Assembly (NCBI GenBank): GCA_937996535.1
Contig: CALKVF010000097.1
Coordinates: forward strand, 1-33,532
Length of the DNA stretch: 33,532 nt
DNA from: an uncultured Novosphingobium sp.
GTDB lineage: Bacteria > Pseudomonadota > Alphaproteobacteria > Sphingomonadales > Sphingomonadaceae
Reading direction: 5' to 3'
The translations under genes and the position numbers were made by a program. How positions within the stretch are numbered: the stretch's first letter is position 1; every line of letters begins with the position of its first letter. Positions 7,372-15,904 of the stretch are shown piece after piece. Under the pieces are notes generated by a model, which was not told the origin of the DNA, made no database searches, and saw nothing but the letters and a program-made list of their open reading frames with translations.

Positions 7372-8487
7372 GTGGACTACGCAGCAACCCGTGAAGCGGC
7401 TCTGGCGCGCATCGCCGCCGCGCAGGATCTTGACGCGCTGGAGAAGCTGCGGGTCGAGTTTCTTGGCAAGCAGGGCTCGATCTCGGGCATGCTCAAGACG
7501 CTGGGCGCGATGTCGCCCGACGAACGCCAGAGCGTGGGGCCGCAGATCCATGCGCTGCGCGAAGGGGTCAGCGATGCTCTGACCGAGCGCAAGACCACGC
7601 TCGAAACCGCCGTGCTCGAAGCGCGCCTCGCCAGCGAGGGGATCGACCTGTCGCTCCCCGCCCCCGAAGCCCCGCGCGGATCGGTCCACCCGGTCAGCCA
7701 GGTGCTCGACGAACTGGCCGAGATCTTCGCCGACATGGGCTTTGCCGTCGCCACCGGCCCCGAGATCGAGGACGACTGGCACAATTTCACCGCGCTCAAC
7801 ATCCCGGAAAGCCACCCGGCGCGCGCGATGCACGATACCTTCTACTTCCCCGACAAGGACGCCGAAGGCCGCGCCATGCTGCTGCGCACCCACACCAGCC
7901 CGGTGCAGATCCGCACCATGCTGGACGTGGTGAAAGCCAATCCCGGCGGCGCGCCGATCCGCATCATCGCGCCGGGCCGGGTCTACCGTTCTGACAGCGA
8001 CGCCACCCACACCCCGATGTTCCATCAGGTCGAAGGGCTGGTGATCGACAAGGGCATCCACCTTGGCCACCTCAAGTGGACACTGGAGACCTTCCTCAAG
8101 GCGTTCTTCGAGCGCGAGGACATCGTGCTGCGCCTGCGCCCCAGCTACTTCCCCTTCACCGAACCTTCGGTCGAAGTCGACGTGGGCTTTGCCATCGTGA
8201 ACGGCAAGCGCGTGCTCGGCGGCAGCGGCGATGCGCCGGGCCACGGCTGGATGGAGCTGCTGGGCAGCGGCATGGTCAACCGCCACGTGATCGCCGCCGG
8301 CGGGCTTGATCCCGAGGAATGGCAGGGCTTTGCCTTCGGCATCGGGGTCGATCGGATCGCCATGCTCAAATACGGCATGGATGACCTGCGCGCCTTCTTC
8401 GATGGCGATGCCCGCTGGCTGTCGCACTACGGCTTCTCCGCAAACGACGTGCCGACCCTGTCGGCCGGCGTCGGCACCCCGGCATAA
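7372..8487 (+). CDS. pheS: Phenylalanyl-tRNA synthetase alpha subunit
   Basis: PheS is the catalytic subunit of the alpha2-beta2 enzyme that charges tRNA-Phe. The protein has the N-terminal coiled coil (LEKLRVEFLGKQGSISGML) and a class II synthetase core. Motif 2 lies around GRVYRSDSDATHTPMFHQVEG and motif 3 in GFAFGIGVDRIAMLKYG near the C-terminus. The frame is open upstream, and a TTG at 7345 would add nine residues. I chose the GTG at 7372 because homologues start close to the DYAATREAALARI segment; neither site has a strong ribosome-binding sequence. pheT follows after 15 bases. Confidence 0.95.
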   Translation: MDYAATREAALARIAAAQDLDALEKLRVEFLGKQGSISGMLKTLGAMSPDERQSVGPQIHALREGVSDALTERKTTLETAVLEARLASEGIDLSLPAPEAPRGSVHPVSQVLDELAEIFADMGFAVATGPEIEDDWHNFTALNIPESHPARAMHDTFYFPDKDAEGRAMLLRTHTSPVQIRTMLDVVKANPGGAPIRIIAPGRVYRSDSDATHTPMFHQVEGLVIDKGIHLGHLKWTLETFLKAFFEREDIVLRLRPSYFPFTEPSVEVDVGFAIVNGKRVLGGSGDAPGHGWMELLGSGMVNRHVIAAGGLDPEEWQGFAFGIGVDRIAMLKYGMDDLRAFFDGDARWLSHYGFSANDVPTLSAGVGTPA

Positions 8488-8502
8488 GCGAGGACTGGTA
8501 CG

Positions 8503-10896
8503 ATGAAATTCTCGCTCTCCTGGCTCAAGGACCACCTTGAAACCACCGCCACCGTTGAAGAGATCAGCGCCAAGCTCAACGCCATCGGGCTTGAGGTTGA
8601 AGCGGTCGAAGATCCTTCGGCCAGCCTCACCGGCTTCCGCATCGCCAAGGTGCTGACCGCTGTGCGCCATCCCGATGCCGACAAGCTGCAAGTGCTCTCG
8701 ATTGACCTCGGCGATGGCCAGCCGCTGCAGGTTGTCTGCGGCGCGCCCAATGCCCGTGCGGGGCTGGTCGGCGTGCTGGGCCTGCCCGGCGCGGTCGTGC
8801 CCGCCAATGGCATGTTGCTGAAGAAGTCGGCGATCCGCGGGGTCGAATCGAACGGCATGATGTGCTCCACGCGCGAGCTGGAACTGGGCGAGGATCACGA
8901 CGGGATTATCGAACTGCCCGCCGATGCCCCGCTGGGCGCCGCCTTTGCCGACTATCACGGCTCTGATCCGGTGTTCGACGTGGCGATCACCCCCAACCGC
9001 CCCGATTGCATGGGCGTTTACGGCATTGCCCGCGATCTGGCGGCGGCCGGCCTCGGCACGCTCAAGCCGGTTGCGGCAAACCCGGTGGCCGGCAGCTTTG
9101 ACTGCCCGACCGAAATCCGCACCGACGATGCGGCAGGCTGCCCGGCCTTCTTCGGCCGCGTGATCCGCGGCGTGACCAACGGCCCCTCGCCCGAATGGCT
9201 GCAGGCCCGGCTCAAGAGCGCGGGCCAGCGCCCGATCTCGGCGCTGGTCGACATCACCAACTACGTGATGCTGGCCTATGGCCGTCCGGCCCACGCCTAT
9301 GACCTTGCCCAGCTCAGCGGCGCGATCGTTGCCCGCCGCGCCAAGGACGGCGAAACCGTGCTGGCGCTCAACGGCAAGGACTATGCCCTTGACGCGGAGA
9401 TGACCGTGATCGCCGATGACCGGCAGGTTCACGACATTGCCGGGATCATGGGCGGCGAACATTCGGGCTGCGCGGATACGACCACCGATGTGCTGCTCGA
9501 AGTCGCCTATTTCGATCCCAAGCGGATCGGCGATACCGGGCGCAAGCTCAACCTGACCTCGGATGCCCGCCAGCGCTTCGAACGCGGGGTCGATCCCGCG
9601 TTCCTCGACAAGGGGCTGGATCTGCTGACCCAGCTGATCCTCGAAATCTGCGGCGGCGAGGCCTCGAAGGTCGTGCGCGCGGGCGCAGCCCCTGCCGCGA
9701 CCAAGGTCGTGGCCTATCGCCCGCAGCTCGCGCTGCAGCTTGGCGGGGTCGAGATCCCTGACGATGCGCAGAAGGCCACGCTGGCCGCGCTCGGCTTTGG
9801 CACCGATGCCAAGTGGAACGTGATCGTGCCGAGCTGGCGCCCCGACGTGGATGGCGCCGCCGACATCGTCGAGGAAGTGGTCCGCATCCACGGGATCGAC
9901 AATGTCGCCAGCGTGGCGCTGCCGCGCGCCGATGGCGTGGCCCGGCCGACCGCCACCCCGGCCCAGAAGCTGGAGCGCCGCGCCCGCCGAGCCGCTGCCG
10001 CGCGTGGGCTGAACGAGGCCGTTACCTGGTCGTTCCTGCCCGAAGCCGAAGCCCTGACCTTTGCCGACAGCGCCGAAAGCCTGTGGGTGCTGGCCAACCC
10101 GATCAGCGAGGACATGAAGGCGATGCGCCCCTCGCTGCTGCCGGGGCTGCTGTCAGCCGCCCAGCGCAACGTCGATCGCGGCGCGGCCAGCCTGCGCCTG
10201 TTCGAGCTGGGCCGCCGCTATCTGCGCGGTGCTGGCGGGGCGAGCGACGAGCGCCTGACGCTGGGCGTGGTGCTGGCGGGCGAAAAGACCCCGCGCGGCT
10301 GGGCCACCGGCAAGCCGCAGCCCTTCGACGCCTATGACGCCAAGGCCGAAGCCCTGGCGCTGCTGGCCGAAGCCGGCGCCCCGGTCGACAACCTGCAGGT
10401 CATGGGTGAAGCCGGGCCGCAGTTCCATCCGGGCCAGTCGGCCACGCTGCGCCTTGGCCCCAAGACCGTTCTGGCGCGCTTCGGGATGCTCCATCCCGCC
10501 GTGCTCAAGCAGTTCGATATCGACGTGCCGGTGGCCGCGGTCGAACTGTTCCTCGATGCGATCCCGGCCAAGCGCGGGCAGGGCGGCTTTGCCCGCAGCG
10601 CCTATGCGCCGCCGGCGCTACAGGCGGTGAAGCGCGACTTCGCCTTCCTCGTGCCGCTGGAAACCCCGGCGGGCGATCTGGTGCGCACGGTCAAGGGCGC
10701 GGACAAGGCCAATGTGGTCGCTGCCCGCCTGTTCGACGATTTCCGGGGGGCCGGCGTGCCCGAAGGGCAAAAGTCGCTGGCGGTCGAAGTCACGCTGCAG
10801 CCGGGCGACAAGAGCTACGACGAAGCCGAACTCAAGGCGATTGCCGAGCGGATCACCGCCGCGGCTGCCAAGCTGGGCGCAGTGCTGCGCGGTTAA
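8503..10896 (+). CDS. pheT: Phenylalanyl-tRNA synthetase beta subunit
   Basis: A 797-residue PheT, normal length. The order of domains is visible: an N-terminal strand pair (MKFSLSWLKDHL), the tRNA-binding OB fold (about 40-150, FRIAKVLTAVRHPDADKL), the B3/B4 editing domain (about 210-390, with SALVDITNYVMLAYGRPAHAYD), B5, the pseudo-catalytic core, and the C-terminal ferredoxin-like anticodon-binding domain (about 700-797, ending in FDDFRGAGVPEGQKSLAVEV and then a terminal helix). It acts with PheS. Its stop codon overlaps the convergent aroC stop region by four bases. Confidence 0.97.
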   Translation: MKFSLSWLKDHLETTATVEEISAKLNAIGLEVEAVEDPSASLTGFRIAKVLTAVRHPDADKLQVLSIDLGDGQPLQVVCGAPNARAGLVGVLGLPGAVVPANGMLLKKSAIRGVESNGMMCSTRELELGEDHDGIIELPADAPLGAAFADYHGSDPVFDVAITPNRPDCMGVYGIARDLAAAGLGTLKPVAANPVAGSFDCPTEIRTDDAAGCPAFFGRVIRGVTNGPSPEWLQARLKSAGQRPISALVDITNYVMLAYGRPAHAYDLAQLSGAIVARRAKDGETVLALNGKDYALDAEMTVIADDRQVHDIAGIMGGEHSGCADTTTDVLLEVAYFDPKRIGDTGRKLNLTSDARQRFERGVDPAFLDKGLDLLTQLILEICGGEASKVVRAGAAPAATKVVAYRPQLALQLGGVEIPDDAQKATLAALGFGTDAKWNVIVPSWRPDVDGAADIVEEVVRIHGIDNVASVALPRADGVARPTATPAQKLERRARRAAAARGLNEAVTWSFLPEAEALTFADSAESLWVLANPISEDMKAMRPSLLPGLLSAAQRNVDRGAASLRLFELGRRYLRGAGGASDERLTLGVVLAGEKTPRGWATGKPQPFDAYDAKAEALALLAEAGAPVDNLQVMGEAGPQFHPGQSATLRLGPKTVLARFGMLHPAVLKQFDIDVPVAAVELFLDAIPAKRGQGGFARSAYAPPALQAVKRDFAFLVPLETPAGDLVRTVKGADKANVVAARLFDDFRGAGVPEGQKSLAVEVTLQPGDKSYDEAELKAIAERITAAAAKLGAVLRG

Positions 10897-11966
10897 ACCG
10901 CGCCGCACTGTCCCCGGTGCAGTAGTTTGTGATCGGCCAGCACCAGCGCCATCATCGCCTCGACCACCGGCACGCCGCGAATGCCGACGCAGGGATCGTG
11001 GCGGCCCTTGGTGAACATCTCGGTCGCCTCGCCGTCAGGCGTGATGGTCTGCTGCGGGGTGAGGATCGAGCTGGTCGGCTTGAACGCCACGCGCACCACC
11101 ACCGGCTGGCCGGTGGAAATCCCGCCCGCGATCCCGCCGGCATGGTTGGCCAGGAACTGCGGCGCACCTGAACCCGGGCGCATCGGATCGGCGTTCTGTT
11201 CGCCGGTCAGGCGTGCGGCGGCAAAGCCATCGCCAATTTCCACGCCCTTGACCGCGTTGATGCCCATCATCGCGGCGGCCAGATCGGCATCGAGCTTGCC
11301 GTAAAGCGGCGCACCCCAGCCCGCCGGTACGCCGGTGGCAACGCATTCGACCACCGCGCCCACCGACGATCCGGCCAGCCGGGCATCATCGACGATCTTT
11401 TCCCAGCGCGCCGCCGCGGCCGCATCGGGGCAGAAGAACGGGTTGTTGCCGATCTCGGCCGCGTCGAAATTGGCCATGTCGATCGCATCGCCACCGATTT
11501 CGGAGACATAGGCCAGGATCGTGGTTTCAGGGATCACCAGCCGCGCCACTGCACCGGCAGCCACCCGCGCCGCGGTTTCACGCGCAGAGGAGCGCCCACC
11601 GCCGCGATAGTCGCGAAAGCCGTATTTGGCGTCATAGGCATAGTCGGCGTGGCCCGGGCGATAGGCCTTGGCGACACCCGAATAGTCCTTGCTGCGCTGA
11701 TCGACGTTTTCGATCATCAGCGAGATCGGCGTGCCGGTGGTGCGCCCTTCGAACACGCCCGAAAGGATCGTCACCGCATCGGGTTCCTGCCGCTGGGTGG
11801 TGAACTTCGACTGGCCCGGGCGGCGCGCATCGAGGAACGGCTGGATCACCGCTTCGCTGATATCCAGCCCCGGCGGGCACCCATCGACCACGGCGCCCAG
11901 CGCGGGCCCATGGCTTTCGCCCCAGGTGGTGAAACGCAGCAGACGACCAAAAGTGTTGACGGACAT
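10893..11966 (-). CDS. aroC: Chorismate synthase
   Basis: AroC converts 5-enolpyruvylshikimate 3-phosphate to chorismate using reduced FMN, the last step of the shikimate pathway. The 357-residue protein carries the family signatures: GESHGPALG near residue 16, RPGHADY, and GGGRSSARETAARVAAGA. The frame is open a further 102 bases upstream, but MSVNTFGRLLRFTTWGESHG is the conserved family start, so the ATG at 11966 is used. It is divergent from the ABM monooxygenase gene and convergent with pheT, overlapping its last four bases. Confidence 0.96.
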   Translation of the reverse strand: MSVNTFGRLLRFTTWGESHGPALGAVVDGCPPGLDISEAVIQPFLDARRPGQSKFTTQRQEPDAVTILSGVFEGRTTGTPISLMIENVDQRSKDYSGVAKAYRPGHADYAYDAKYGFRDYRGGGRSSARETAARVAAGAVARLVIPETTILAYVSEIGGDAIDMANFDAAEIGNNPFFCPDAAAAARWEKIVDDARLAGSSVGAVVECVATGVPAGWGAPLYGKLDADLAAAMMGINAVKGVEIGDGFAAARLTGEQNADPMRPGSGAPQFLANHAGGIAGGISTGQPVVVRVAFKPTSSILTPQQTITPDGEATEMFTKGRHDPCVGIRGVPVVEAMMALVLADHKLLHRGQCGAV

Positions 11967-12027
11967 GAGAGCCGCTTTGGCCAAAAACGGTGGACGGCGC
12001 AAGCGCGCGCCCGCTAAGCGGGGTGCC

Positions 12028-12339
12028 ATGTTCATCGTGGTGTTCCGCAATCGCAAGCGCGCCGACATCGACGCCGCCGCCTATCAGGCCGATGCGGCGC
12101 GGATGGACAGCCTTGCCCGCGCCCAGCCCGGGTTCGTCTCGTTCAAGTCCTATGTCGCCGATGACGGCGAAGTGATCGCCCTGTCGGAATGGGCCAGCGC
12201 CGAGGCCGCACGCGCCTGGGGCGCGCATCCCGACCACGCCAAAACCCAGGCGCGCGGCCGGGCCGATTACTATCAGGACTATACCCTCTACACCTGCGAT
12301 GAACCGCGCACCCACCGCTTCGAAAGAGACCCCGCGTGA
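12028..12339 (+). CDS. Antibiotic biosynthesis monooxygenase (ABM) domain protein
   Basis: A 103-residue single-domain protein with the dimeric ferredoxin-like ABM fold. It starts MFIVVFRNRKR and continues with a PGFVSFKSYVADDGEVIALSEW core, the usual strand-helix-strand signature of this family. Such proteins include quinol monooxygenases and haem-degrading enzymes, but many have no known reaction. The ATG follows a weak GGGG ribosome-binding site. The stop overlaps the next gene's GTG (GTGA). It is the first of four closely packed genes and is divergent from aroC. Confidence 0.8.
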   Translation: MFIVVFRNRKRADIDAAAYQADAARMDSLARAQPGFVSFKSYVADDGEVIALSEWASAEAARAWGAHPDHAKTQARGRADYYQDYTLYTCDEPRTHRFERDPA

Positions 12340-12683
12340 GCGTTACCCTTTACGGCATCCCCAACTGCGACACGGTCACGAAGGCGCGGACCTGGCTTGA
12401 TGCGCAGGGGATCGCCCATGCCTTTCACGACTACAAGAAGGCCGGAGCCGATGCCGCGCAGATCGCGCGCTGGTGCGAGGCTGCCGGCTGGGACAAGGTG
12501 CTGAACCGCGCCGGGACCACGTTCAAAAAGCTGCCCGAGGCCGACAAGGCCGATCTCAATGCCGCCAAGGCCGCGGCACTGATGGCGGCGAACCCTTCGT
12601 GCATCAAGCGCCCGATCGTTGAACATCCCGGCGGCCTGCTGGTTGGCTTCAAGCCCGACGAATGGGCCGCGGCGCTGGGCTGA
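12336..12683 (+). CDS. ArsC/Spx-family thioredoxin-fold protein (YffB-like)
   Basis: A 115-residue protein of the ArsC/Spx group. The opening TLYGIPNCDTVTKARTWL holds a single active-site Cys (residue 11). The conserved tail has IKRPIVEHPGGLLVGFKPDEW, which is typical of the YffB subgroup rather than of true arsenate reductases. No second Cys of a CxxC pair is present. There is no arsR or arsB nearby, so arsenic resistance is unlikely; the function of this subgroup is not established. It starts at a GTG overlapping the previous stop, and pnuC begins four bases after its own stop. Confidence 0.85.
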   Translation: MSVTLYGIPNCDTVTKARTWLDAQGIAHAFHDYKKAGADAAQIARWCEAAGWDKVLNRAGTTFKKLPEADKADLNAAKAAALMAANPSCIKRPIVEHPGGLLVGFKPDEWAAALG

Positions 12684-12687
12684 CACC

Positions 12688-13260
12688 ATGAGCCATCTGG
12701 AATGGATCGCGGCGGCCCTTGGCCTTGCCAATGTCGTGCTGCTGGTGCGGCGCAGCGTGTGGAACTATCCGTTCGGCATGGCGATGGTCGCGCTCTACGT
12801 CGCGGTGTTCTGGGAAGCCCGGCTCTATGGCGAAGCCGGGCTGCAGGTGTTCTTCTTCATCGCCCAGGGCTGGGGCTGGTGGCTGTGGCTGCGCGTCAAG
12901 GGCGCCGATAGCGGCGTGCCGGTACGCTGGCTCGATGCCCGCAGCCGCGCGGTCTGGCTGATGGGGATCGCCGCGCTCTCGCTCAACGCGGGCTGGCTGA
13001 TGCACCGCTTCACCAATGCCGCCGCGCCCTATGTCGATGGACCGATCACCGTGGCCTCGATCGCCGCGCAGATCCTGCTGGTGTTCCGCCGGACCGAAAA
13101 CTGGGTGCTGTGGATCGTGATCGATGCGGCATCGGTGTCGCTCTATCTGTGGCGCGGGCTCTATCCCACCGCCGGGCTCTATGTGGCCTTCATGATCCTC
13201 TCGGTGCTGGGCCTGCGCGAATGGATGCGCTTTTCAGCCCAGGAGCAGGCCCCGGCATGA
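12688..13260 (+). CDS. pnuC: Nicotinamide riboside transporter
   Basis: A 190-residue integral membrane protein with about seven hydrophobic segments, typical of PnuC, which brings nicotinamide riboside across the inner membrane by facilitated diffusion. Family marks include SVWNYPFGMAMVALYVAVFW, FFFIAQGWGWWLWLR, and the C-terminal NWVLWIVIDAASVSLYLWRGL, which runs into LGLREW. An upstream extension of the frame exists, but this ATG comes four bases after the previous stop and matches the family start. The next gene encodes a NadR-type kinase and overlaps by ATGA. Together they fit import followed by trapping through phosphorylation. Confidence 0.93.
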   Translation: MSHLEWIAAALGLANVVLLVRRSVWNYPFGMAMVALYVAVFWEARLYGEAGLQVFFFIAQGWGWWLWLRVKGADSGVPVRWLDARSRAVWLMGIAALSLNAGWLMHRFTNAAAPYVDGPITVASIAAQILLVFRRTENWVLWIVIDAASVSLYLWRGLYPTAGLYVAFMILSVLGLREWMRFSAQEQAPA

Positions 13261-13784
13261 CCTTTCGGCTCTGCTTCCACGGCGCGGAAAGCACCGGCAA
13301 GTCGGTGCTGGCGGACAAGCTCTCGCGCGAACTCGGCGTGCCGTGGGTGCCCGAATATGGCCGGACCTATTGCGAAGAACGCGGCACAGATCTGGTGATG
13401 GACGATCTGCTGGCGATTGCCGAGGGCCACGAGGCGGCCGTCCAGGCCGCGCTCGCCAGCAATCCGCCGCTGCTGATCCTCGATACCGATCCGCTGATGA
13501 CCGCGGCCTGGGCCGAAATGCTCTACAGCACGGTGCCCGATGCACTGCTCGCCTATCCCAAGGCCGACCTCTACCTGCTGTTCACCCCCGACGTGCCGTG
13601 GATCGACGATGGCACGCGGTTTTTCGGCAAGAGCCCGCTGCGCACGCGGTTCGCGGCGCTGGCCGAGGAAATGCTGCTGCGGGCCAATGTGCCGTGGCAG
13701 CGCATCGGCGGCACCTGGGCCGAGCGCGAGGAGCAGGTCCGCGCGGTGCTGAGCCAGATTCGCTCGGGCGCGGCGGTTCGCTAA
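13257..13784 (+). CDS. NadR-type ribosylnicotinamide kinase (ATPase domain only)
   Basis: A 175-residue P-loop protein with Walker A GAESTGKS at residues 9-16. Other motifs match the ribosylnicotinamide kinase domain of NadR: WVPEYGRTYCEERG after the P-loop and LLILDTDPLMTAAWAEMLYS in the middle. It would phosphorylate nicotinamide riboside to NMN. It lacks both the N-terminal helix-turn-helix and the NMN adenylyltransferase domain of enterobacterial NadR, so it should be monofunctional and not a repressor. The start overlaps the pnuC stop (ATGA). The gene ends 17 bases before the convergent ubiG stop. Confidence 0.88.
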   Translation: MTFRLCFHGAESTGKSVLADKLSRELGVPWVPEYGRTYCEERGTDLVMDDLLAIAEGHEAAVQAALASNPPLLILDTDPLMTAAWAEMLYSTVPDALLAYPKADLYLLFTPDVPWIDDGTRFFGKSPLRTRFAALAEEMLLRANVPWQRIGGTWAEREEQVRAVLSQIRSGAAVR

Positions 13785-13800
13785 GCGGCGGCGCGGGCGG

Positions 13801-14535
13801 CTAGGCCCGCTGCGCGGTGACGATATAGTTGAGCGCAAGATCGTCCGAGAGGTGCAACCCCTTCATCGGGGAGAAGCCGATCCCGCGCAGCTCGCCCATC
13901 GCCATCCCCGCTCCGGCCAACAGCTCGCGCAGCTCCTCGGGCGTGATGAAATCGTCCCAGTGGTGCGTCCCGCGCGGCACCATGCCGATCCGCTCGGCCG
14001 CTTCGACCATCAGCCACTTCGACTTGGCGGTGCGATTGGGGGTGGAAAGGATCATCAGCCCGCCGGGCGCCAGACATCCGGCCAGCGCCGTGAGAAACGC
14101 CGCCTTGTCGGCCACGTGCTCGATCACTTCCATCGAACAGACCAGATCAAACCCCGCCAGCCCCAGCGCGCCGATCTCGCCGTGGCGGTAGTCGATCGCG
14201 AGGCCAGCACCGGCGGCATGGGCCGATGCCGCGGCGATGTTCTCACCCGCCGCATCAACACCGGTCACCGCCGCGCCGAGCCGCGCGAGCGGTTCGCACA
14301 ACAGCCCCGCGCCGCACCCGACATCGAGCGCGCGCTTGCCCGCCAACGGGCGGACACTGCGCGAATCGCCCTGCCAATGGGCATCGATCGCCGTACGGAT
14401 AAAGCCCAGCCGGACCGGGTTGAGCCGGTGCAGCATGGCCGATGAACCCTTGGGATCCCACCAATCGGCCGCCAACTGGCCAAAATGGGCCGCTTCCTCG
14501 GGCCGGATCGTTGCAGGAGAGGTTGCATTGCTCAT
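13801..14535 (-). CDS. ubiG: Ubiquinone biosynthesis O-methyltransferase
   Basis: UbiG carries out both S-adenosylmethionine-dependent O-methylations in ubiquinone synthesis. The 244-residue protein begins with the family-specific stretch HFGQLAADWWDPKGSSAMLHRLNP. The SAM-binding motif I is DVGCGAGLL at 71-79, followed by VTGVDAAGENI. CSMEVIEHV and the FITPEELRELL segment are also as expected. A Gly-rich loop and the final LNYIVTAQR match the end of the family. It is convergent with the kinase gene and divergent from lysC. Confidence 0.95.
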   Translation of the reverse strand: MSNATSPATIRPEEAAHFGQLAADWWDPKGSSAMLHRLNPVRLGFIRTAIDAHWQGDSRSVRPLAGKRALDVGCGAGLLCEPLARLGAAVTGVDAAGENIAAASAHAAGAGLAIDYRHGEIGALGLAGFDLVCSMEVIEHVADKAAFLTALAGCLAPGGLMILSTPNRTAKSKWLMVEAAERIGMVPRGTHHWDDFITPEELRELLAGAGMAMGELRGIGFSPMKGLHLSDDLALNYIVTAQRA

Positions 14536-14551
14536 CCCCCGTCCCTAACAG
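14523..14551 (+). promoter_or_regulatory. Candidate promoter for lysC
   Basis: TTGCAT (14523-14528) and TAACAG (14546-14551) are separated by 17 bases. The -35 lies within the first codons of the divergent ubiG. The predicted start of transcription is near 14558, about 55 bases before the lysC GTG. No leader peptide or lysine-responsive structure is evident in that short leader. Confidence 0.45.
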
Positions 14552-14612
14552 GACGCGCTCCGTGCGGCGAGGGGTCGCGCGGGAAAGATTATTGCGGAAA
14601 GGTGGGACACGC

Positions 14613-15869
14613 GTGGCCCGCATCGTGATGAAATTCGGCGGCACCTCGATGGCCGGCTCGGAACGCATCCGCCGCGTCGCCAATATCGTGCGCCGCCAGC
14701 AGGCGGCCGGGCACGAAGTGGCGGTGGTGGTTTCGGCCATGGCCGGGGAGACCGACCGGCTGGTGAACTTCTGCCGCGAGGCAAACCCGCTCTATGATCC
14801 GGCGGAATACGACGTGGTCGTCGCCGCGGGCGAACAGATCACCTCGGGCCTCCTGGCGATGACCCTGCAGGCGCTGGGCTGCAAGGCGCGTTCGTGGCTG
14901 GGCTGGCAGCTGCCGGTCCGCACCGACGATGCCCATGCCAAGGCCCGGATCGAAACGATCGACAGCCCCGAACTGCTGGCCAGCATGGCGGCGGGCGAAA
15001 TCGCAGTGATCCCGGGCTTCCAGGGCCTGACCCACGACAACCGCGTGACCACGCTGGGGCGCGGCGGATCGGATACCTCGGCCGTGGCCGTGGCCGCCGC
15101 GATCGGCGCTGACCGCTGCGACATCTACACCGACGTTGACGGGGTCTATACCACCGACCCGCGCATCGTCGCCAAGGCCCGCAAGCTCAAGTACGTCACC
15201 TATGAAGAGATGCTGGAACTCGCCAGCGTCGGCTCCAAGGTGCTGCAGACCCGCTCGGTCAGCCTCGCCATGAAGGAAGGCGTGCGGGTGCAGGTATTGT
15301 CATCCTTCATCGACGACGACGCGCCGGCGGCGGACACGATCCCCGGCACCATGATCGTCTCGGACGAGGAACTCGAAGGACTCGAAATGGAACGCCAGCT
15401 GATCACAGGCATTGCTGCCGACAAGAACGAAGCCAAGATCATCCTTACCCGCGTGCCCGACCGTCCGGGCGCCGTGGCGACGATCTTCTCGCCGCTGGCC
15501 GCCGCCAACATCAACGTCGACATGATCATCCAGAACGTCGGCCGCGACAAGGGTGAGACCGACGTGACCTTCACCGTCCCCGCCGCCGACCTGCTGCGCG
15601 CACAGACCGTGCTCGAAGCCCAGAAGGAAGCGATCGGTTTCAACCGCATCATCACCGACGGCAAGGTTGCCAAGGTGTCGGTCGTGGGCGTCGGCATGAA
15701 GAGCCACGCGGGCGTTGCCAGCACCATGTTCCGCGCTCTGGCCGATCGCGGCATCAACATCCAGGCGATCTCGACCTCGGAAATCAAGGTGTCGGTGCTG
15801 ATCGACGAAGACGAGACGGAACTGGCCGTGCGCGTGCTGCACTCGGCCTACGAACTCGACGCCGACTAA
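14613..15869 (+). CDS. lysC: Aspartate kinase
   Basis: Aspartate kinase phosphorylates aspartate as the first step to lysine, threonine and methionine. The 418-residue protein starts with a GTG (MARIVMKFGGTSMAG), preceded by AAAGGTGGG. KFGGTS at residues 7-12 is the family's nucleotide/aspartate-binding motif. TLGRGGSDTSAVAVAAAIGADRC and YTDVDGVYTTDPRIV are also diagnostic. Two ACT domains fill the C-terminal third (from about residue 265), including the site ending MKSHAGVASTMFRALADRGINI, which senses end products in this family. The frame extends upstream into ubiG, but the family start and ribosome-binding site favour the GTG chosen. Confidence 0.96.
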   Translation: MARIVMKFGGTSMAGSERIRRVANIVRRQQAAGHEVAVVVSAMAGETDRLVNFCREANPLYDPAEYDVVVAAGEQITSGLLAMTLQALGCKARSWLGWQLPVRTDDAHAKARIETIDSPELLASMAAGEIAVIPGFQGLTHDNRVTTLGRGGSDTSAVAVAAAIGADRCDIYTDVDGVYTTDPRIVAKARKLKYVTYEEMLELASVGSKVLQTRSVSLAMKEGVRVQVLSSFIDDDAPAADTIPGTMIVSDEELEGLEMERQLITGIAADKNEAKIILTRVPDRPGAVATIFSPLAAANINVDMIIQNVGRDKGETDVTFTVPAADLLRAQTVLEAQKEAIGFNRIITDGKVAKVSVVGVGMKSHAGVASTMFRALADRGINIQAISTSEIKVSVLIDEDETELAVRVLHSAYELDAD

Positions 15870-15878
15870 GCCTTCCTG

Positions 15879-15904
15879 TCCGCTGCGCCGATCAGCGCAG
15901 CGGA
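15879..15904. terminator. Hairpin between the lysC and GH97 ends
   Basis: A perfect 10-bp stem (TCCGCTGCGC with GCGCAGCGGA) and a CGATCA loop lie between the two convergent genes, spanning the last codons and stop of the GH97 gene. There is no T-run on either strand, so it is at best a weak bidirectional terminator or mRNA-end stabiliser. Confidence 0.45.

Noticed and set aside
7015..9891. A 958-codon open frame on the minus strand opposite pheS-pheT
   Set aside because: The plus strand encodes clear PheS and PheT. Long antisense frames are expected in high-GC DNA with strong third-position bias, and the translation shows no recognisable domain.
12336..12683. ArsC-like gene considered as an arsenic resistance gene
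   Set aside because: No arsR, arsB or arsH nearby, and the tail matches the YffB subgroup, so arsenate reduction is not supported.
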